From contig NC_035448.2 in NCBI RefSeq assembly GCF_002127325.2, positions 126,144,561 through 126,208,560 on the forward strand: a DNA stretch of 64,000 bases, read 5' to 3'. The stretch comes from Helianthus annuus (Eukaryota; Streptophyta; Magnoliopsida; Asterales; Asteraceae). Of the stretch, positions 10,801 through 23,412 are shown piece after piece. The notes below the pieces were generated by a model, which saw only the letters and a program-made list of their open reading frames with translations, was not told the origin of the DNA and ran no database searches. Numbering within the stretch: the stretch's first letter is position 1; every line of letters begins with the position of its first letter. Both the position numbers and the translations under genes were made by a program.

Positions 10801-13778
10801 TCATTTTGTGAGTACTTCCATTCGAGCAGATAAGTTTAAGCTGGTATATGTGACTTTGTCACCTTATTTGTGTTAGTGAATGCATCTTGTATTTCATTTG
10901 TTATTATTTGCAAATACATGCTCTTTCTTTTGGACTTCAGATTTGCATTGACCACTTCAGGGGTCGATATATAATATGATGCATTTTTTTTATGTTACCA
11001 GTCTTTCATTTTCTTGTCTCCCCCTAAGACTGGGAATACGATGTACATATCCCATTTTATATGTTATGGTGGTGCTATTGGTACATAGGCTGCACAACAA
11101 AATATATATATAAAAAAAAGGAAACTTGGTTCTCTTCAGGAGAACAGTTGTAATGGGGGGTATTTGTGATAAGCAGTTGGTTTTGAATTGATATAATCAA
11201 TCGACGAATTCCGTCTCGACTACGTATGCCTCTCACTATATTTCACATTGTGCCCAACAATGGTCCCTACAGAAGGGGTTGTCAAAGAACAGTGTTAAAC
11301 CATGTCAAAAAAACAACGTTCTATAGTGTTGGGCATATGCTACACACAGGTAGCTAAAAACTCAGATATAACCATGTATGAATGCCACAATCCACACAAC
11401 TGTACATTTCAATGGTCCCATATAAGAGAGATTGTTTGTAGGAGTCTATTGTTTGGAAGGACATAAAAATTTATTTGCCACAAAAAAAACTAACTAAACA
11501 TATGATAAGGCATTCTGAGAGCAATGTTTTTAGATTACTTAGAGGTGCTAAGGTACCGGTTAGCATGTTTGATTGTTTAGCATATCATGATGCTATCTTG
11601 ATGACCTATTTGGTCATGCCATGTGGTGAACGTATAAATATTCTAGTAACTTCTGGTTACTCACAATATTTGATTTAATGGAATATTGTGGAAAATTAGT
11701 ATCATTTCTAGTAACTTCTAATATAGTCTTCTGGCCATATTTGCTATATGATATATTTTAGATATTTAGTACATTTTCTTTTACACCATTCCAAGGTGAT
11801 GACTTTTCATTCAAACATAGTGGAAACTTAATAAATTTCTTCGGTATACATTAGAATATGATGCATTATGAATTACAAAATTCGATATCAGCGGGTAAAC
11901 TATCGATGCTCTTCTGGAGCATTTAATATGCTATTAACACGTGAAATAGTATTAATAGCGTCACTACCACGTGAAATATTATAGTTTTAGCCTTTATTTA
12001 GATGGAAAACATGTACTATTCATAAGGTTTTCCATCACTAGGCTATATATTAGCCAAAAACGCCAAGTGTGATGAACTAAAGTTTGGGTTGAACTTGAAA
12101 AATCATTATTAAAAACAAACGGGACTTTGTATACATTTAGGAGAACTTCGGGTTCTCATCATTGATTTAGGATTCATGTGACCATCAACACTAACTCAAA
12201 TGAATTATTATCTATCAATTTAAGTAACTAACATCAGAGTAGTTTACTTAAGCTAAAGTCCACTAATTATTTTCATAGCTATTTTTCATCATTTCCATGT
12301 GAGGGCACACTTCTAATGACTATATCAATGTCTATTAATATTTGTTTAGCAACAACAAGCAATTAGAAGAATAACAATACAATTAATTATGTTGACTATG
12401 CATAGCATTGTAACAAGCTGAAATATCAAATCACTAAAGCATAACAATGTTTATCTCAGCGTAGTTGTTTTGGTAACCAGCTACCAATGAAATTTATATT
12501 TATATTAATTTATTTAGCACATTTAACTTGTCAAAAGGCAATACACATAACATGTATGTTATCTAAAACAATGAGACCAACAGAAGTATTGCTAAACAAA
12601 TGAAATCCGTAATATCTACCCATAAGCAAGTTATATGCATGTTAATTATTCACAATTTATATGCATATCAATTACATATATAAATCACACACAATCCTAG
12701 GACATTATACGTATACATATATGTGTGTGTGAGTGTTAAAGAGATTAAGCTCATATTAATTTGCTTGTCATGTCTAGAAAAAAAAAATATTAAAGATCAT
12801 TTAAAGTAATAAGAATTAATCAAATTTCTAATTAAAAGATATTAATAAGAATGAATTAAAATTAATAAAGAATGAATTAAATGGGAAAAAAATGATATTT
12901 AATGATTTTAATTTCTAATCATTAATCAACATCATATATATTAATATCCATGTTCATAACTCCATATAATTTAAGATTGTAATTAAATGGATATTAAAGA
13001 TCATTTAAAGTAACGTACTCATTTGTTTATGACGTGTTGTGTAATTTATGCATAAATGTAACATGATATAGCCAATCACAAGTATATCATATATACACAT
13101 ATTTGTCACTATAGTTTAAAACATAAACAAATGCCACTATCAACTTTCTCGATCATATAATAACATATGAATCTTTATTACTCGTAAATGAGCTTTCTGA
13201 TATAGAGATGTTCTTTTTGTTCTCGCAAAAATTGATGTTCTGTAATGATCCTCATCCTATATATATAGAAATATCGCATGTTACAGACAAACAAATAGCA
13301 TGTTGTAATATATGAGGAAATCTCATGTTAAAGAAAAACTTGCATGTTAAAAAACAATCGTGTACGCAATATACGTAAACCCATATTGTATAATAACCGG
13401 CCTCTATATATATATCAAAAAGCGATAAAGTGTCTCAAGAAGTTTTACAAATTTTGGTAGTCATTTTTTTCCTCATCCATTATCCATCGATTCCACCAAT
13501 ATGATAAAACGAAGAGTTTCAATTTCTCAAAATAAAACCTACTACACAAGCAGACGCATACAGTAAAGGTACTTATGTTCGTACAACAAAACATATAAAA
13601 GAAACCTGTTTTGTTTTCTTCAAACGTCCTTAATCACCTAAAACTACACCCACAATTAGGTGACGTAATAAAATAACTAATCACCCACAAAAAAAAAAAA
13701 AAAATCCTAAGCCAACGAATCTTTCTTACATTTGACTTGTAATAGTCGGTTTCGTGTGACAACTAAACAATCACCTGT
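10801..13778. other. AT-rich intergenic DNA, no gene seen
   Basis: The open frames here are short and unconvincing. Two similar sequences around TTAAAGATCATTTAAAGTAA occur at about 12,790 and 12,990. An inverted pair of GCCCAACA-type ends at about 11,250 and 11,330 may be a small MITE relic. The stretch before 13,778 is the likely 3' flank of the GH3 gene. Confidence 0.5.
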
Positions 13779-15760
13779 TCAACGACGTCGTTCCGGTGTC
13801 CAATGAGGCAACCTTTGACTAAAATGCGATGACACCACTCTGGAGTCAAGCAGCTCTGTGATTGGTGTAAAGTTTACACACCTTGGAACTTTGTATTGAT
13901 TTATTGAAGCACCTCTTGATATGGCATAATCCATAAGTTCTTCAAATGTACCATTTTTCACTACCCGGATCTCCAACGGCCCGATCGAATTGCACTCCAC
14001 CCGACCCTGTCGGTAAACCGAGTTCAACGACTCCTCCATTGCTAAACAACATTTTTCGAGCACGTCTTGGGTTGGAAACTTTGATGAGTCTTTACTTAAC
14101 AACTCCCAGTATATGACATAATGGCCAGGGATGGTTTTGGTATCCGCGTAGCTGGTGTACTCTACCACAGTGGTGTTGAATTCGTTCAACACCACTGAGG
14201 CATTGTCCACTGCGGACTGCAACTCCGCCTCGTCAGTTTTGTCAGAGTCGATACTGAGGAGGACGTTTTTTCTTCTGATAAAACTAAACTGTGGGGCGGA
14301 GTTGTGGAACCCCGTGACTCTGAGTATGTCGCCTACGCGGTACCTGCATAGTCCTGCGTAGGTGGTGATTACTAACTCGTATTCTTTTCCGACTTCCACG
14401 TTCACTAGGTCGACTAGTTTGTCGCTAGTCACGGTTGGGGAGTTCGGGTCGTGTGGGAGAAACTCAAAGTACGCCATGTTTGGCATGATGGTGTATGAAA
14501 CTTCTGACGGTTTGCACATCGGGTTCAGATTGAGCCCGAAGTAACACTCGGATGAAGCATACATTGTACAAACTTTCGGTAACCCGCCGCTATAGTAATC
14601 CAAAGTTGGAATGTACTGCGCCATTGCACCGGTGACAATCACCTCTAAATACTTGGTGTTTGGCCAAATTCGTGTAATAATTCTTTCCCAATTTTCCTTC
14701 GAGCATTCGGATTCAATAAAATTTGCAAGCTCCGGGTCTGATCGTAGCACACGTGCCATGCATCCTCTGATATCCGAATCGGATATCTTCAAGTTAAGTG
14801 TTCCGGTTCGGATATCATGTGCCAGTTCCTGCCAATTAAGCTGGAGGAACCGGATGGCACGGAGCAGACCCGAAGCAAAGATGGCACCAAGCCTAAGGAC
14901 TTGTTTACGCTCGTAGAGACCGCATAACATCTGCGAATACATGCTTTGAAACGAATCTGGGCAAAGAATCGCCTCATTCGGGCTCGTGTACACGTTATAC
15001 GGGTCAAAAGCCCGGGTCTTGAAATGGTTGCTTTTGTAGTAGCTGGTTAAAACGGGTCGGGCCATTAACCCACCCGGTGTCTTGGTTTCGGACTTGACAA
15101 ACAAAAAGTATAGTCCTTTTCCCTTGTCTAATCCGGGCATGTACCTATCACAACCAATTACAATCTCGTTAGAAAAAAAAACGGTCAACGGTCAACGCGT
15201 CAATATTTCTTACAATTTTTTTTTTTTTTGTGTTTAATGAATGCAAACTTACAGGTTCATTACTGGCATTAGAAGACTGTAAAGTAGCTGGCGTCGATCC
15301 AACTCTTCCTGAATCGTGGGCATGAGCTTTCGCTCACCCGCGGATGTACCCGAGCTGTAAAACAAACAAAATTAAGTCAAACTCTAAATCTCCAGATAAT
15401 TTGTATATATGTTTTCACTTATTTCAACTCAATTATGTCTCACCTAGTAAGAAATTCTGAAATAGGATGAGATGACAGAATGGGAGACCGATCGCCATTG
15501 GCGATACGTTGGATGATAGGCTGAAGATCCTCATAAGTTACCATCGGAATCTTCGACTTAAAAGATTCCCGGTCGGTAGCTCCGTCAAGATTATACATAC
15601 GGAGATACTCCGTCTGGGCGTTCCGACTGAGAATCTCAGCCAGAACGCTCTCTTGAACAGCATCGGCGCTTCTAGTCATCTCCTCAATGAACTGAAGCGC
15701 CTTTGCGTCTTTCTCACACGCCGGCGGTCCCAATGGCGAACACAAAGCATCAACTGCCAT
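13779..15760 (-). CDS. GH3: GH3-family acyl-acid amido synthetase (IAA-amido synthetase type), 3 exons
   Basis: GH3 enzymes adenylate indole-3-acetic acid or related acids and conjugate them to amino acids, lowering free auxin in the cytoplasm. Exons on the minus strand are 15760-15444, 15354-15253 and 15144-13779. Both introns are GT-AG and the joins restore family blocks: [14 protein letters not shown], where the SSGTSAGE loop is the ATP/AMP-binding motif, and [17 protein letters not shown]. The spliced length is 1,785 nt, about 594 residues, normal for the family. Other blocks are YASSECYFG, the second nucleotide-binding motif, and YRVGD. The end PHWTPERRR is typical of group II GH3 proteins. 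The ATG at 15760 is in the usual family position. No break is seen, so this is probably a functional host gene. The exact paralogue (GH3.1-like or other) and acid preference cannot be decided. Confidence 0.95.
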
Positions 15761-15763
15761 TGA

Positions 15764-16300
15764 GTAACTGAAATTCTTGCACTTCAGGGATTAAAAATTG
15801 CGCTATAAATAATAAGCTAGTGAGTGTTCTTTATACATAAACAGTTTGTATATGATGAGAGAGAGAAGTTAGGGTTTTGAAGTGAGGAGCAAATAAGGGG
15901 TAAAAGGGGTATATATAGTAGTTTGTATGTAATGGTCACGTGACATGTCACAGTGGGGCCCACTGGAATAGTTGGGGAACTAGGAAGGAAGGTAGCTGAC
16001 GAGAGAGGAGAGGTCGTGGACAAATACAAGGAATATGTAGGGTGTACAAGGGACAGGTGGGACCAGTACAGGTGTATATAGGGGACACGTGGGACCAAGT
16101 TGGCACACGTCAGCTAACCACGCCGCTGTTTTCCGGTAACTTTGTTGCCGATTGATAACGACGGATTGCCGGTGTAGTCGACACTTTCGACTGTTGCATA
16201 CGTTGTACGTGGGGAAAACCAACATAGATTTGTCAACTCGTTTGTAGAGTTTAATATAAAAATGTATAAGATAAGCCACTCAGTGTGGCGTCATCCAGGC
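15764..16300 (-). promoter_or_regulatory. GH3 promoter region
   Basis: For the minus-strand GH3 gene a TATA box (TATATATA, 15917-15910) lies about 150 bp upstream of the ATG. G-boxes (CACGTG) occur at 15937-15942 and 16086-16091. On the minus strand, TGTCCC versions of the auxin-response core lie near 16051 and 16082, the second overlapping a G-box. GH3 genes are classic early auxin-induced genes, so auxin control is expected. No canonical TGTCTC site was found by eye. Confidence 0.5.
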
Positions 16301-16839
16301 CCGGCTACGTCCCATCACACCATTTCCTCTGGGTCAGCAACGACGTGATTGTCTGGGTTGGGATGTTGAAGACGGGCACTACAAGACAAAAACACGTCCT
16401 CCTTTCCACATATATACATACAACTCATATATACATATGTTTTAAGCTCATTCTCTATTTCCTTAGTTTCATTTCATTTGTCCCATTTTACCTGACAGAT
16501 CATCCTATAAGGACTACTCTCCTTTCATACCGAGTAGCCTGACAAAATACTTCTGAATATAAACTTATATATGGTTTTATGTTTTGAATAAAAATATTTG
16601 GAAGCATTGATGATAAGTTGATAAGACATGTAACATTATACCGCTGATGTGCCTAACAATTTGTGTACTTCAGTTTTACCGACCAAATAATTGTTACGTT
16701 TTAATAGTTTTGTCACACATCCATCTTTGAAATATTTAAGAGTGACTGATTTAATCGTATTAAATATATATGTGAATAATATTTTTGTTGTTATTTTAAA
16801 ACATTTCTATCAACATTGATGAGATTAGACAAAAGAAAG
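16301..16839. other. Intergenic, nothing recognised
   Basis: AT-rich sequence between the GH3 promoter and the poly-A tandem repeat. No coding or repeat signal stands out. Confidence 0.4.
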
Positions 16840-17049
16840 TGATGTTACAAAAAAAAATATCTATAAAACGGGCGATCTCTTTCCGTTGAGAGTATGAAAA
16901 AAGAAAGTGATGTTACAAAAAAAAAAAAATATCTATAAAACGGGCTATCTCTTTCCGTATAGATAATGAAATAAAAGTAGCATTAAATAAAAAAAAAAAT
17001 TCTGTAAAACATTCTCTCTCTTTCCATATAGGTAATGAAATAAAGGCAA

Positions 17050-17084
<35 letters not shown>
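16840..17084. repeat. Three-copy tandem repeat ending in a long poly-A
   Basis: Three imperfect copies of a roughly 70-75 bp unit (GATGTTACA, A-tract, ATCTATAAAACGGGC, CTCTTTCCGT). Each copy contains an A-tract, and the array ends in a poly-A run of about 30 at 17,054-17,083. Confidence 0.7.
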
Positions 17085-17089
<5 letters not shown>

Positions 17090-17429
17090 TAAAGGGCTCA
17101 AAAGCAACAATTATATTTTGAAAGAATTGCATAGTCTGTATAGCATAGTGTTTGGTTCCTATGTTTGAGAAATTACATCTTCGGTCTTTATTGTTTGCTC
17201 ACAAATAACAATTTTGGCCCCTTTTTACTAACTGATACTAACTTTTCTATTAATATACTATAAAATCGTTTAGGATCAAATATAAAAGCTCCTAAAAATA
17301 AAAAGTGTACAAAGACTCTTAAAAATAAACACACTACAAAAAAAAAAAAAAAAAAAAAACCTAAACACCCACCACCACCCAAAAACCTAAGCCCCCACCC
17401 CCATCACCCACCTTACCACGCAGGCGGGC

Positions 17430-17819
17430 ATCTAGATCTAGTAAACGTTTCCGACGCCAAAGCCAAACGGAAATCAAAGAAATTCAAGAATGGTTCGCTT
17501 GATGCTTCAATGTCACTACCCCACGAGGGTTTGACCACCGTTGACCTGATTAGCCTAAAGTTTGTTGCAACCATTAATCAGTCTAGACAACTTGATGCAG
17601 CATCTGGTGGCTAAGTTCCACGAAGCGTGCCAGAAGAGCGGGCTTAAACCATACGCGAACGATCTATGGAACAAAATTGGGGAGATTGAGATCTACATAA
17701 GCGATGAGGTTATTGGAAGAGGATGTTACAAGTTAAAGAAGATAATCACTCTGAACAGGGTGGCTCATGATGCGTACAAGAATCAGTTTGGTAACAAAGA
17801 AGGTGGTATTGGCGCTTAA
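17430..17819 (+). pseudogene. Coding-like fragment, possibly captured from a host gene
   Basis: An open frame from about 17,562 to the TAA at 17,817-17,819 reads as soluble protein (LVAKFHEACQKSGLKPYAND, then KIGEIEIYISDEVIGRG). It has normal amino-acid composition, unlike the surrounding AT-rich DNA. Sequence upstream, from about 17,430, looks coding in another frame. I do not recognise the family. It lacks a convincing start and lies between low-complexity inverted arms, so a captured and degraded exon is the best guess. Confidence 0.35.
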
Positions 17820-18180
17820 TCAACACCATCTTTGTATCAAATTAAAGATGGTGGGTGATCTTGAGCCCTAATTTACAAAAGTGATGAATTGGGGGTGTTA
17901 TCAGGGTTTTAAAAGGGGGATACACAAGTGGGGAGAGGAAATGCTTGTTACCCTCGTGTGCAATGCACATGACATAACTTAATAGAAAATTTTAACTGGG
18001 TTTGCCCTAAAGGACATAACATGCAACATTTTCATACATTAAGTACAAAAGTCATCAATTTTAAAAGTAAAGGACAACGCTTGAAATTTGAGACAAACAT
18101 AAAGGACAAAAGTTGTAATTGGTTTTTTGGTAAGGTATAGTTTTTTTTCGGGGGGGGGGGTTAGGTTTTTGGGTGGTGGT

Positions 18181-18200
18181 GGGGTGGGGTGGGGTGGGTG
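18181..18200 (+). other. G-quadruplex-type motif
   Basis: GGGGTGGGGTGGGGTGGGTG has four G-tracts separated by single T. A run of G also lies at 18,150-18,160. This matches the usual G-quadruplex pattern on the plus strand. Confidence 0.7.
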
Positions 18201-18260
18201 TAGGTGTTTAGGTTTTGGGTGGTGGTGTAACGGGTTTAGGTTTTTGGTTTTTGGACACTT

Positions 18261-18756
18261 GTCACTCTATAATGCCTTCTTACACTTCTTCTTTTAGGAG
18301 TCTTTGTAGAATATTTTAACCCACTATAAAATTATATAACCTTAAATTTAAAACTAAGTTTGAAAAACCTACGCACCCCTTCATTTTTGTCCACTATGAA
18401 CCACGGGACCATCAACACCCATCAAGTTCACAACCGAACCTCCACCAGACACCATCTCCGTCAGGTTCATGACAAACCACCATCTCCTTACACTATGTAA
18501 CACTTACCTTACTCATTTAAGGTTGCTACAAGACATGCTCTTAACTTGTTTGATGTTTCGCCTAAATGATAAGAAGTCAAGTGTCCAAGGCTAAAATGTG
18601 TCTTTTGTAGCACACATGTATTTAACAATTAAGGGCATCTTGGCCGCAAGTGGTCTTGGAGCAATGGAAGCGGCCATAGCAAACACTATCATTTTCTTCT
18701 ATCGTTCTATGATGAGATATGCAGTTGGTAATGAGAATACAAACAATCCTTTCTAG
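18261..18756. other. Intergenic, nothing recognised
   Basis: No convincing ORF or repeat. The last 8 bases (18,749-18,756) are the left target duplication of the next element. Confidence 0.4.
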
Positions 18757-18936
18757 TAGGGGTGTTTAGCATTTGATTTAGATTCAAAAAGTTTGAATTT
18801 TGAATTTGATTATCAAGTTTCGAATTTTATTTCAAATATTCGAGTTTGATTGGATTCGACTTCGAGTCAAGTAATCAAATACGAATTTATGATTTTTCAA
18901 TTCGATTCGGATTTCGAATTCAAATTACATATATAG

Positions 18937-18982
<46 letters not shown>

Positions 18983-20336
18983 TTAAATGCCCAGATAATC
19001 CCTGTGGTTTGCCCTTTTTCACCTTTAGTCCCTAACTTTCTAAAATTACAGCTATAGTCCCCAACTTTTCAATTTTCGTTCCCGGATAGTCCCTGGGCCT
19101 AACATCCGTTACTTTTCTCAGTTAAGAGGATATGAAATGACATTAATACCCTTTCCTTAAAACATTAAAAGAAATATATTATTTATTTATTTAATCAAGT
19201 GGGGCCCACCTCCTTATCTTCATCAACCCAACCCAACCCACCCCACCTACTTCATCTTCCCCACTCCTCACGATCACCACCACCATCTCCACCTTTCACC
19301 ACCACCACCACCATCTACCTTTCCTTTGATTTCAGTTTGACATTGCTTTCAAGATCGATGCGACAAGAAACCCAAACTGGTTTGCAACCCGAATTGAATT
19401 TGCGGAAGGAGATGGTGGACTTTGGTCAGTGGAGATCGCACGTGTTGGCACACAAGAGTTTGTTCCGATGAACAATGTTTGGGGTGCGGTTTAGGTAGCC
19501 AACATTGACTCGTCTTTCAAAGGTCATACTCATTCATGCTCACATCTCCAATAAACGCGGTTGCAGTTGCTATAAATGTTGTCCCTATGGATTTTGTACC
19601 TGGCCAAACTTATTTCTCAAATGTAAACTTTTAGTAGCTAGTGAGACCTAGTGAAGATTAGTAGGATAAAACTGTGTAGTATTTTTATTTTAGTTTGAAA
19701 GGTAGATGGTTGTGGTGAAAGGTGGAGATGGTGGTGGTGATGGTGAGGAGTGGGGAAGATGAAGTGGGTGGGTGGGGGTGAGGTGGGTTGGGTTGGGTTG
19801 ATGAAGATAAGGACGGTGGGCCCCACTTGATTAAATAAATAAATAATAGATTTCGTTTAATGTTTTAAGGAAAGGGTATTTATGTCCTTTCACACCCTCT
19901 TAACTGAGAAAGCTAACTGATGTTAGGCCCAGGGACTATCCGGGAACGAAAATTGAAAAGTTGGAGACTATAGCTTTAATTTTAGAAAGTTAGGGACTAA
20001 AGGTAAAAAAGGGCAAACCACAGGGACTATCCGGGCATTTAACTCTATATATATATACACACACACACACAGAGATGGAAAAAACTTCTATATAATTTAT
20101 TATTTAGGGGGAATTTGAGTTAGATTGAATTTATTCGAATCTGATTCGAATTCGAGTTTCAAATACGGATCAAATCAAATTTCGAATCTGGCATAAAATC
20201 CGAATACGATTTTGAATAGAATAAATCAAATCTAAATTGAATTCGAGTGAATACGAATTCAAGTAAAAAATAATTCTTTGAGAAATTCGATTCGATGAAT
20301 TCGAAAATTCATTATTCGATTCGTTAAACACCCATA
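18757..20336. mobile_element. hAT-like non-autonomous element with 8-bp target duplication
   Basis: The left end TAGGGGTGTTTAG and right end TTAAACACCCATA are inverted. The flanks are CTTTCTAG (18,749-18,756) and CTTTCTTG (20,337-20,344), an 8-bp duplication with one mismatch. An 8-bp duplication with GGGGTGT-type ends fits hAT MITEs. The internal arms are rich in TTCGAATTNGATT. A foldback element at 18,979-20,045 sits inside it, so the original element was only about 0.5 kb. Confidence 0.75.
18979..20045. mobile_element. Foldback-type element with about 350-bp terminal inverted repeats
   Basis: The left arm from GAGTTAAATGCCC (18,979) is mirrored by the right arm ending GGGCATTTAACTC (20,045). 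Matching blocks include the CTATAGTCCCCAACTTTTC stretch, GGGCCTAACATC, TGGGGCCCAC and a CCACCACC-rich block. The arms extend to about 19,330 and 19,680. Both sides are (TA)n. The 350-bp core has no intact gene. A MULE-type or foldback origin is inferred. Confidence 0.75.
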
Positions 20337-20344
20337 CTTTCTTG

Positions 20345-21818
20345 TTTGTAGCTTAAACCTTGATGAATATATTAGGAGTCCAAAACCGTTACAAACTCAA
20401 TAACTTTTTTTCCCTTTCCAAACAAAAGTCGCTAAAGGGAATGGATAGCATATCGAAGGTTACATTCATCTTGGATCGCATTAACTTGTTGGATTTCCCA
20501 TTATCCGAACAAATTCGTACATCACAAATAGTTAAAATCCAGGAATTTGATTTGCTGATTGGAACAATATGAGGATTTCGATTTGTAGATCAATATGGGG
20601 GTCTTGATTTGCAGGAACCTACGTTGGATGTTGAGGATCCTGATTTGTGCTTCAAAGATCAAGTTGTAAAGGAAGGACAGTCACTGTAGGTGTAGGGGAA
20701 GGAGAGTCGCTGACTGGAGACAGACAACGCTGAGAGGGGATTGCTACTAAAGATGATCATAGATTCCACGTCTTTGATGAGAGCAATGTTGGTGGACATG
20801 TGTCTATGCTAGAAAATGACCTTCGTAATACAAGCATAAGTGATCTTTGTGGCTTTAACTATTGAAAATGCATTAAGACACTGTCATAAGAACATAAAGA
20901 AGGTGAATGTACTCTTTCTAATTTTTAGTAATCATTTTAAAACTAGTTACTTGTGAAGAAAATATTTCGTGTATAAATCATTCCATTGCAAAATAATATG
21001 TAAAAAGTTTATAATTGAAGAGATATCATCGCGCATGAACTTACAATATTTCAAGCGGATGTTAACAAATCCACTTCTTATTGCAACCATGAGTTTGGCT
21101 TCACTAAAATTACCTATCTAAGTTGATAGAGATCATCATCGATCATAACATCTCCCTAGTGAGGTTTGACTTACAAATTTTGATTAGCAACTTATAGCGG
21201 GTGTGCATACATGAACAAAATTTACATTTAAAGAAAACATAGAAAATAATGTATTTTAAAAAATGATATAAAATAGAATACGTTAGTAATTATCTTTAAG
21301 TTTGTGTTGTTGGAATAATGAGAAGACAGTTTGTACTTGATTCCAACTTTGACAAGTTCAGTCCAATTTAATTAATCAAAAAATCCAGAACTCTGTGTTT
21401 TTTAATCCTTAAAATATACTTTTATACAATTAGGGTACCTACACTACCGACTTTTTAATAAACCCACCATATGATCAATCTTAGCCCATTAATATTCCAT
21501 TGATTTAAAATAGATTGATTTAAAATATAATTAAATAAATGCATTTCATTTATATTAAACTTTCCATACATATTTTATATGAAACATGCAATTGGCACAA
21601 GTAAGATTCTCTTTTTTAAATAATAATAAGATTCGGGTTCAATTTGTTAATCAACCGCCACAATAATTTAGCCGGCGCGGGCGCTTAATCAATTTATTTA
21701 TAACTACAACCTCTTGATTTAGCATTTGAGTAATATCAACAGTATTTTGCATTTTTTCTGTTGTTCTATAGCATTTGAGTAATATAAATAGTATTTTGCA
21801 TCTTCTCTGTTGTACATG
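20345..21818. other. Intergenic, nothing recognised
   Basis: Mostly AT-rich. 20,560-20,800 is more GC-rich with coding-like bias but broken frames, and no family was recognised. Confidence 0.4.
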
Positions 21819-22191
21819 TAGAGGTGTACAAATCGGTTTTTTTTTTTTCAAAAACTGGTTTCGGTTTTTTCACCCAAAATACAAACCGGTTTTTTTTATA
21901 ACCGGTTCCGGTTACTAACCGGTTTTTGAGGTCCAAAACAATAACCGGTTGGGACCGGTTTTTAACCGGTTTTTCCCAAAAAAACCGGTTTTTTTTTTCC
22001 GGTTTTAACCGGTTTTTAATAACCGGTTCGGTTAACCACCGGTTTTTGAAGTCAAGAATAGTAACCGGTATAAAAACCGGCAGTTAAAAAAAACCGGTTA
22101 AAAAAACCGGTTATAAAAAAACGGTTAAAAAAAACGGTTTCGGTTTTTTTTCCGGTTTCGATTCTAAAATCAGTTTTTTTGTACACCTCTA
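21819..22191. mobile_element. hAT-like MITE packed with ACCGGTT
   Basis: Ends TAGAGGTGTACAAA and TTTGTACACCTCTA are perfect inverted repeats. The flanks TGTACATG and CATACATG match at six of eight positions, fitting an 8-bp target duplication. The 373-bp body is built from roughly twenty copies of the palindromic core ACCGGT in AAACCGGTTTT contexts on both strands. Confidence 0.8.
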
Positions 22192-22244
22192 CATACATGT
22201 CACATATAATTACCTTTTTTTTTAAAACATACACACACATATAT

Positions 22245-22246
<2 letters not shown>

Positions 22247-22302
<56 letters not shown>
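22247..22302. repeat. (AT)n(AG)n microsatellite
   Basis: An AT run followed by an AG run, directly before the left TIR of the large MULE. The right end of that MULE meets the mirror-image CT then TA run at 57,772-57,826. Confidence 0.9.
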
Positions 22303-22378
22303 CGGTTAACCTACATTATTAGTAATCGTACATTACATACGTGACAATCCTGACCGTAGGATCAAGGGATTAAAAGCG
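22303..22378 (+). repeat. Left terminal inverted repeat of the MULE
   Basis: The TIR core CGTACATTACATACG is followed by GACAATCCTGACCGTAGGATC. It pairs with 57,712-57,771 at about 70 percent by eye, and with the ends of the MITE at 59,712-60,180. A reversed copy of the dispersed motif (GCGTGATT) follows at about 22,376. Confidence 0.65.
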
Positions 22379-22829
22379 TGATTAAATAATAGTTTAAAAG
22401 TCGGTTTAAAACGTAATTATGTTAACCAAAGGTTAAAATGGTCAATTTCCTATACCTATATACCCGGCTAAATCTCAGTATCTAATCAAAAAACCATATT
22501 TGAGCATCAAAAAATTCGTGAGTTTCAAAGACGATTCCGACCGACGGAGAAAGACGAACCACAACGGTGAACAACAAACGACCATCGATTTCACTTGAGA
22601 ATGACGAATACGGCATTAAGAGGTATCGATTAAATCATCTTCTAAACCCGTTTATTTTGTTAGTCGGTCCCAACTTTGTAGTTGAACTAATCGGCGGTTA
22701 CATTGTATGGTGAACAAGCTAAACGAGAAAGACGGAGCAAGAAAAGAAATGATCCGGTGAAGCCGGTGCACATTAGCGGCATAACTCCAGGTTTGATGTT
22801 GATTGAAGTTTTTTTAAGAAAAAATTAGG

Positions 22830-23400
22830 TTTGGTTAACTAGCGTTATTTGATATGAAGAAGCGTAATTTTTTTGTTGATTCATTGATATGTAGTAGCGG
22901 GATTAGCAGGCTTAACATTAGATGATGATGATTCTTTTAAATGAACTAGCGGTATTAGGTTACATTGTGAAATTGGGAATTTTACCACTTGACAATATGG
23001 AATTTTTTGATATTGGGGCTTCTGATCTAATTGTGAAATTGGAGCTTTTGAGCTAACAAACGGCATTAGCATGATTGATATTACAGGATTCTTTGATATG
23101 AACTAGGGGTATTAAGTTAAATTGTGAAATTGGGGATTTTATTAGTTTAAATAACGAATTTTGAATTAGGTTACATTGTGAATTGGGAAATTTACAAGTT
23201 AAAAATATGGAATTTTTAATATTGGGGCTTCTGAGCTAATTGTGAAATTGGAGATTTAGAGCTAACAAGCGGCATTAGCATGATTGCTATTACATATGTG
23301 GAATATTTGATATGAACTAGCGGTATTACCTTTAAATTGTGAAATTGGAGATTTTGAGATAACAAGCGGCATTAGCATGATTCTTTGCTTGATTTAATTT
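22830..23400 (+). repeat. Imperfect long tandem repeat upstream of the Ulp1 exons
   Basis: At least three copies of a 150-210 bp unit contain GATATGAACTAGCGGTATTA, TTGTGAAATTGGNGATTTT and AACAAGCGGCATTAGCATGATT. They form the leader or first intron of the Ulp1 gene. Confidence 0.7.
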
Positions 23401-23412
23401 TTGTATTGAAAT

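Larger units (their letters stand above)
17334..18260. other. Possible gene-capturing TIR element
   Basis: A CCACCACC-rich stretch at 17,358-17,415 preceded by poly-A faces a GGTGGTGG-rich stretch at 18,150-18,240 preceded by poly-T, in inverted orientation. They enclose GC-richer, coding-like DNA. Much of the match is low complexity, so the inverted repeat may be spurious; no target duplication was found. Confidence 0.3.

Noticed and set aside
16285..16542. 85-codon plus-strand frame upstream of GH3
   Set aside because: It has biased low-information composition and a weak start; nothing suggests a gene.
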